From Pseudomonas anguilliseptica (lineage in GTDB: Bacteria; Pseudomonadota; Gammaproteobacteria; Pseudomonadales; Pseudomonadaceae): a DNA stretch of 64,000 nucleotides. Under the pieces are notes generated by a model. It was not told the origin of the DNA and made no database searches. It worked only from the letters and a program-made list of their open reading frames with translations. Positions within the stretch are counted from its first letter, which is position 1. The number at the start of each line of letters is the position of its first letter. Below, in pieces: positions 59,638 through 64,000 of the stretch. The stretch is taken from assembly GCF_021375795.1 (NCBI RefSeq), contig NZ_JAEIOI010000001.1, forward strand, positions 744,001-808,000, written 5' to 3'. The position numbers and the translations under genes were made by a program.

Positions 59638-59673
59638 CGGTCCGGAGGGTGGCCGCCAGGGATGGTAGACCAT

Positions 59674-59705
59674 AAAAAAGGCTGTCATCAGGCAGCCTTT
59701 TTGCG
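59674..59705 (+). terminator. Rho-independent terminator of the NYN/DnaQ unit
   Basis: AAAGGCTG (59677-59684) pairs with CAGCCTTT (59693-59700) and a T-run follows. The A-tract before it could also serve the convergent gene at 59718. Confidence 0.85.
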
Positions 59706-59717
59706 TTTCAGCAGGGC

Positions 59718-60683
59718 TTAGTTTTGCGCCAGCTTCTGCTGGTGTTGGGCGAGCATTTTCTGCGCGTGGGCTACTTCCAATGCTTCCATGGCGTTGATTG
59801 GTTTGATCGCTACGGCGCGTTTGAGGTGTTGCAGGGCCTTGGCTTGTTCGTCGTCGCCGTACACGTAGGTCAGGGCGTTGGCGTATTCGTAATGGCCGAT
59901 GGGCAGATCGTCCTGGGCCTGGAAGCTGCGGCTGAAGTACTTCTCCATATTGTCGGCGCTGACGCCGTAGGTCATGCGGCCAACCATCTTGCCGACCTTG
60001 CGAATGACCCCAGCCTCATAGCCACCATACAGGGCCAAGGCGAATGGCTGCTGCGGGTGTTTGGCCAGCAGTGCCTTGAGTTCGTTGGGGATCTGCGAGG
60101 TGTAGCCGCGCTTGAGCACCACTGGCACTGACAGCTCCTCGCCCAGGCGTGCCTTGGCATAGACGCGGCCGAATTGTGCAGCCACGTCGGCTTGAACCAA
60201 CTCGCCGGCCTGGTCGGTGTAGGTGATCACTTCTTCCAGCAGGCGGTGCTTCTCTTCCTGCTCTGGCACCAGAAACATGGCGTAAATTACCTGCGCGAAC
60301 ATCGCTGGGATCTGCCCGCCAACCCCAAGGGCCAGGCCCTGTTGTTTGGCCTCGGCAAAGTCGCCGCGAAACACCAGGCGCCAGACGTCCTGCAGTTTGG
60401 CGGCGTAGAGTTCGGCTTCCTCGGGTTTGCCGGTAAAGCCAGTATTGGCCAGTACGGTTTTTTCCAATGCCTGCGGGTGAGTGGTGGCCATGGTTACCAC
60501 CCAGTCGGCGTCGGGGAAGGGGTAGTCGGCGCCGAATCCACGGGTCAGTTGCGGCCAGGCCTGGCGCAGCTTGTCGCCTGAATAGTCGTAGGCGCTTTGG
60601 TCGTAGGGGAAGGGTTTCCAGTTGTCGGCAGCGACTGCGCTGAAGCTGCAGGCGGCAAGTAAGGCAATAAGTGTGCGGCGCAT
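59718..60683 (-). CDS. Exported TPR-like protein, function unknown
   Basis: A 321-residue periplasmic protein. The signal peptide LIALLAACSFSAVAA precedes DNWKPFPYDQSAYDYSGDKL. Helical repeats follow, ending with a TPR-like segment (GDDEQAKALQHLKRAVAIKP). A glycine/tyrosine-rich stretch (YGGYEAGVIRKVGKMVGRMT) lies near the middle. I recognise no family. The ATG at 60683 starts the signal peptide. Confidence 0.8.
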   Translation of the reverse strand: MRRTLIALLAACSFSAVAADNWKPFPYDQSAYDYSGDKLRQAWPQLTRGFGADYPFPDADWVVTMATTHPQALEKTVLANTGFTGKPEEAELYAAKLQDVWRLVFRGDFAEAKQQGLALGVGGQIPAMFAQVIYAMFLVPEQEEKHRLLEEVITYTDQAGELVQADVAAQFGRVYAKARLGEELSVPVVLKRGYTSQIPNELKALLAKHPQQPFALALYGGYEAGVIRKVGKMVGRMTYGVSADNMEKYFSRSFQAQDDLPIGHYEYANALTYVYGDDEQAKALQHLKRAVAIKPINAMEALEVAHAQKMLAQHQQKLAQN

Positions 60684-60817
60684 GGCGATGACCTGATTGT
60701 TGTTGTAGGAGTCCCGCAAGGGATGCGCCGATCATAGAGCGCTACTTCCCGCGCCCCACCCATCCAAGGATGAGTTGCGCGGGTTTTCAGTGTGTCCACT
60801 GCCCGCTGTGGCCAGCC

Positions 60818-61822
60818 TTAAGCATGGCTGTCCTTGTGCTGGAACTGCCGGCGGTACTGGTTGGGTGACAGTTCCGTGTGCTGACGAAACAGGCGCGCGA
60901 AGAAGCTGGCATCGTCGTAACCGACTTCGTAGCTGATGGTCTTGATGCTCTTGCGGGTAGCGCTGAGCAGGCCCTTGGCGGTTTCGATGCGCAGGCGCTG
61001 CAGGTAGTGCAGCGGTTTATCACCGGTGGCGGTCTGGAAGCGGCGCATAAAGTTGCGGATGCTCATGCCGTGTTCGCGGGCCACATCCTCGAAGCGGAAT
61101 TTGTCAGCGAAGTGATCTTCCAGCCATTGCTGGATTTGCAGGATGGTCATGTCGTGGTGCAGTTTCTGCCCGCCAAAACCAATGCGCCCTGGGGCGTAGT
61201 TGCGCTGCACTTCATAAAGGATATCGCGGGCAACGCCCTGGGCCACGCTGGCACCGCAGAAACGTTCGATCAGGTAGATGTACAGGTCGCAGGCCGAGGT
61301 TACGCCGCCTGCGCAGTACAGGTTGTCGGCATCCGACAGGTGCTTTTCCTGATTGAGCAGCACCTTGGGGAAGCGCTCGGAAAATTCGTTGAAGAAGCGC
61401 CAATAGGTGGTTGCCTCCTTGCCATCAAGTAGGCCTGCTTGGGCCATCCAGAACACCCCGGTGGCCTCGCCGCAGATCGCACTGCCGGCGGCGTGGCGTT
61501 GTTTCAGCCAGCTGAGTACCTGTGGGTGGCGTTGGCACAGGGCGTCGAAGTCATCCCAGAAGGCCGGCAGGATGATCACGTCGGCATCGTCCAGGGCGCC
61601 ATCGACCGGGATCAGCACATCACTGAAGCTGCGCACCGGCTGCCCGTCGGGGCTGACCAAGTGGATTTCAAAGGTCGGGGTCAGGCCCAGGCCTTGCTGC
61701 TTGCCATAGCGCAGGCTGGCCATATGAAAGAAGTCTTTGGCTTGCATCAGGGTCGAGGCAAACACCCCTTCGGTAGCCAGGATGCTGACTCGGTGCAGCG
61801 GCGCTGGTGACGGATTCGGCAT
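60818..61822 (-). CDS. GlxA/AraC-type regulator with DJ-1/PfpI domain
   Basis: A 334-residue regulator. The N-terminal DJ-1/PfpI-like domain (about 10-190) includes VDGALDDADVIILPAFWDDF and HAAGSAICGEATGVFWMAQA. The C-terminal AraC HTH pair (about 225-330) includes EDVAREHGMSIRNFMRRFQT and GYDDASFFARLFRQHTELSP. GlxA-type members regulate catabolism of amines such as carnitine or arginine in pseudomonads, but the target here is unknown. It is divergent from the acyl-CoA dehydrogenase at 61964, a likely target. Confidence 0.92.
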   Translation of the reverse strand: MPNPSPAPLHRVSILATEGVFASTLMQAKDFFHMASLRYGKQQGLGLTPTFEIHLVSPDGQPVRSFSDVLIPVDGALDDADVIILPAFWDDFDALCQRHPQVLSWLKQRHAAGSAICGEATGVFWMAQAGLLDGKEATTYWRFFNEFSERFPKVLLNQEKHLSDADNLYCAGGVTSACDLYIYLIERFCGASVAQGVARDILYEVQRNYAPGRIGFGGQKLHHDMTILQIQQWLEDHFADKFRFEDVAREHGMSIRNFMRRFQTATGDKPLHYLQRLRIETAKGLLSATRKSIKTISYEVGYDDASFFARLFRQHTELSPNQYRRQFQHKDSHA

Positions 61823-61963
61823 AGATATTGTTCTTATTAAGGCTAAGTGGTCATGAGCTGGCTGGATCGTCTTATTTTTTGGCGCTTGTGTCCAGTGTGA
61901 CCAAGCGTTTGCTTGGCTAAAGTCGAGGCCACTTTAAAACCGCCCCATCAAGCAGGTGTTGCC

Positions 61964-63100
61964 ATGATTCCCAGAACGATTTTCAGCTCCGAGCACGAAC
62001 AGTTTCGCGACAGCGTGCGCAAGTTCCTTGAGCAGGAAGCCGTGCCTTTTCACCATCAGTGGGAGAAGGATGGTCACATCGATCGTGCGCTGTGGAACAA
62101 AGCGGGAGAGGCGGGGATGCTCTGCTCGCATATCCCGGAAGAGTACGGCGGTATGTCGGCAGACTTCCTCTATAGCACTGTGGTGATCGAGGAGGTTGGG
62201 CGTCTGGGGCTGACCGGCATCGGCTTCTCGTTGCACTCGGACATCGTTGCACCTTACATCCTGCATTACGGCAGCGAAGCGCAGAAGCAGCACTACCTGC
62301 CCAAGCTGGTGTCCGGCGAGATGGTCACCGCTATCGCCATGACCGAACCGGGTGCTGGCTCCGACCTGCAGGGGGTGAAAACTACCGCGGTGCTGGATGG
62401 CGACGAGTATGTGATCAACGGTTCGAAGACTTTCATCACCAACGGCTTTCTCGCCGACCTAGTGATCGTGGTGGCCAAGACCGATCCGAAAGCCGGGGCT
62501 AAAGGTACCAGCCTGTTCCTGGTTGAGGCCAACACCCCTGGTTTCTCCAAGGGCAAGCGTCTGGAAAAAGTCGGCATGAAGGCTCAGGACACCTCCGAGC
62601 TGTTCTTCCAGGACGTGCGCGTGCCCAAGGAAAACCTGCTGGGTCAGGCCGGTATGGGCTTCGCCTATCTGATGCAGGAGCTGCCGCAGGAGCGTTTGAC
62701 TGTAGGGATCGGCGCTCTGGCGTCAGCCGAGGCGGCGCTCAAGTGGACGCTTGAATACACCCGCGAGCGCAAGGCCTTCGGCAAGGCAATTGGTGACTTT
62801 CAGAACACTCGTTTCAAATTGGCCGAGATGGCCACAGAGATTCAGGTTGGTCGAGTGTTTGTCGATCGCTGCCTGGAGTTGCACCTGAATAAGAAGCTGG
62901 ATGTGCCGACTGCCGCCATGCTCAAGTACTGGGGGACAGACCTGCAGTGCAAGGTGCTGGATGAGTGTGTGCAGCTGCACGGTGGCTACGGCTATATGTG
63001 GGAATACCCGGTGGCGCGTGCCTGGGCCGATGCGCGGGTGCAGCGCATTTACGCTGGTACCAACGAGATCATGAAAGAGATCATCGCCCGCTCGCTGTGA
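61964..63100 (+). CDS. Acyl-CoA dehydrogenase (long-chain/isovaleryl type)
   Basis: A 378-residue FAD acyl-CoA dehydrogenase. Motifs: AMTEPGAGSDLQGVKTTA, INGSKTFITNGFLADL, VGMKAQDTSELFFQDVRVP, ECVQLHGGYGYMWEYPVARA and QRIYAGTNEIMKEI. The final motif has alanine where the medium-chain type has the catalytic glutamate; the base is instead expected at E243 in ELPQERL, as in long-chain and isovaleryl enzymes. The ATG at 61964 gives MIPRTIFSSEHEQ; an upstream in-frame start adds 17 residues without similarity. Followed by a terminator. Confidence 0.94.
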   Translation: MIPRTIFSSEHEQFRDSVRKFLEQEAVPFHHQWEKDGHIDRALWNKAGEAGMLCSHIPEEYGGMSADFLYSTVVIEEVGRLGLTGIGFSLHSDIVAPYILHYGSEAQKQHYLPKLVSGEMVTAIAMTEPGAGSDLQGVKTTAVLDGDEYVINGSKTFITNGFLADLVIVVAKTDPKAGAKGTSLFLVEANTPGFSKGKRLEKVGMKAQDTSELFFQDVRVPKENLLGQAGMGFAYLMQELPQERLTVGIGALASAEAALKWTLEYTRERKAFGKAIGDFQNTRFKLAEMATEIQVGRVFVDRCLELHLNKKLDVPTAAMLKYWGTDLQCKVLDECVQLHGGYGYMWEYPVARAWADARVQRIYAGTNEIMKEIIARSL

Positions 63101-63112
63101 TCAAGAGCTGAA

Positions 63113-63143
63113 TAAAAAGCCCGGCTATTGCTGGGCTTTTTTA
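63113..63143. terminator. Rho-independent terminator after the acyl-CoA dehydrogenase
   Basis: AAAAGCCC (63115-63122) pairs with GGGCTTTT (63133-63140) across a short loop and is followed by TT. A flanking A-run would let it also serve the convergent aldo-keto reductase. Confidence 0.9.
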
Positions 63144-63158
63144 TGTCGTTGCTATTGG

Positions 63159-64000
63159 TCAGGGGGCTGGGTTGGGCTGGGCTTTGTGAATCGCCTCGAT
63201 GCCAGCCAGTACCTCGGCAGAGAGTGTCAGTTCGCTGCTGGCCAGGTTGCTGTCCAGCTGCTCCAGGCTGGTCGCACCAATGATATTGCTGGTGACGAAG
63301 GGTTGCGCGGTGACAAAGGCCAGGGCCATCTGTGCGGGGTCAAGACCATGCTCGCGCGCCAGGGCGACGTAACGTGCACAAGCGCTTTCGGACTCCGGGT
63401 TGGTGTAGCGAGCAAAGCGGCTGAACAGGCTGATGCGCGCATTGGCGGGGCGTGCGCCGTTTGCGTACTTGCCGCTGAGCATGCCGAATGCCAGCGGCGA
63501 GTAAGCGAGCAGGCCGCATTGTTCGCGAATGGCCACTTCTGCCAAGCCGACCTCGAAGCTGCGGTTGAGCAGGTTGTAGGGGTTCTGGATCGAGACTGCG
63601 CGCGGCCAGCCGCGTTGTTCGGCCAGTTGCAGAAATTTCATGGTGCCCCAGGGGGTTTCATTGGAAAGGCCGATATGGCGAATCTTGCCGGCCTTGACCT
63701 GCTCGTCCAAGGCTTCCAAGGTTTCTTCCAGTGGCGTGAAGTCGCTGTCCTGATGGCGATAGCCAAGCTGGCCGAAGTAATTGGTTGGGCGCTCTGGCCA
63801 ATGCAGTTGGTACAGATCGATCCAGTCGGTTTGCAGGCGTTGGAGGCTGGCATCCAGTGCCGCAACGATATGCGCACGGTTGTGTTTGAGCTGGCCACCG
63901 CGGATATAGCCGATGCCATTGCCGGGGCCGGCGATCTTGCTGGCTAGTACCCAGTCAGCACGATCACCGCGCTGCTTGAAGTAGTCACCGATAATCTGTT
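63159..64000 (-). CDS. tas: Tas-like aldo/keto reductase, N-terminus cut by window edge
   Basis: An NADPH-dependent aldo-keto reductase. The frame stays open to the right edge, giving about 280 residues, so the start lies outside. Before the first internal methionine codons it reads WVLASKIAGPG, TDWIDLYQLHWPERPTNYFG, QLGYRHQDSD and TPLEETLEALDEQVKAGKIR, the Tas pattern with the AKR signature; then HIGLSNETPWG, SIQNPYNLLNRSFEVGLAEV, GLLAYSPLAFGMLSGKY and SNIIGATSLEQL. The tas symbol rests on the ERPTNYFG similarity I recall and is tentative. Confidence 0.85.
   Translation of the reverse strand, partial: QIIGDYFKQRGDRADWVLASKIAGPGNGIGYIRGGQLKHNRAHIVAALDASLQRLQTDWIDLYQLHWPERPTNYFGQLGYRHQDSDFTPLEETLEALDEQVKAGKIRHIGLSNETPWGTMKFLQLAEQRGWPRAVSIQNPYNLLNRSFEVGLAEVAIREQCGLLAYSPLAFGMLSGKYANGARPANARISLFSRFARYTNPESESACARYVALAREHGLDPAQMALAFVTAQPFVTSNIIGATSLEQLDSNLASSELTLSAEVLAGIEAIHKAQPNPAP

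Noticed and set aside
1..64000. CRISPR array, prophage, IS element or tRNA gene
   Set aside because: No regularly spaced direct repeats, transposase or phage motifs, or tRNA cloverleaf signatures were seen.

Overview
The window is a 64-kb piece of a GC-rich gammaproteobacterial chromosome, almost certainly a Pseudomonas. The evidence is gene content and order remembered from the genus: ampE, a chemotaxis transducer and speC near a piuC iron locus; the block lnt-corC-ybeY-ybeZ-miaB-DUF1820; hemL-thiE-thiD; and REP-like intergenic elements. No tRNA, rRNA, CRISPR array, insertion sequence or prophage was seen. Coding density and codon use look uniform, so most of the window reads as core genome.

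Layout. 0-8 kb: end of ampE, a ROK sugar kinase, a chemotaxis receptor, a TatD hydrolase, prfC, and speC behind a long leader. 8-19 kb: an iron-acquisition region. Two paralogous TonB-dependent receptors flank a coupled piuC/FMN-oxidase pair. Downstream, a minus-strand operon (PepSY-TM protein, DUF2271, DUF4198, flavoprotein reductase) looks like a split PiuB-type ferric reductase. Four Fur-like boxes lie in front of these transcription units. 19-27 kb: pxpABC (5-oxoproline use), then the lnt-corC-ybeY-ybeZ-miaB block. 27-34 kb: small membrane and SEL1 proteins, hemL, thiE, thiD, and a 7TMR-DISM hybrid histidine kinase. 34-37 kb: a TetR regulator with a striking double operator, an AidB-like acyl-CoA dehydrogenase and a hotdog thioesterase. 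37-45 kb: amn, a LysR regulator, and a polyamine operon (aguA, aguB, a PotF-like binding protein, and a second, Tat-exported agmatine-deiminase-like protein). 45-64 kb: mixed housekeeping and accessory genes, including an alcohol dehydrogenase, rluE, a globin, an Lrp regulator, a CDF transporter, hrpB, two orphan solute-binding proteins, an EEP phosphatase-like protein, a NYN/DnaQ nuclease pair, a GlxA-type regulator, an acyl-CoA dehydrogenase and a partial Tas-like aldo-keto reductase.

How the genes may work together. Polyamine metabolism appears twice: ornithine to putrescine by speC, and agmatine to putrescine by aguAB with a binding protein. The iron genes form a plausible pathway: uptake by the receptors, reduction by the PepSY/flavoprotein operon, and substrate tailoring by PiuC and the FMN oxidase. 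The most unusual items are the speC leader with a ribosome-binding-site-bearing small ORF, the Tat-exported agmatine-deiminase paralog, the tandem TetR palindromes overlapping the regulator's own ribosome-binding site, and a large inverted repeat that supplies the stop codons of two convergent genes. All functions come from reading the sequence and from family knowledge; no database search was run.
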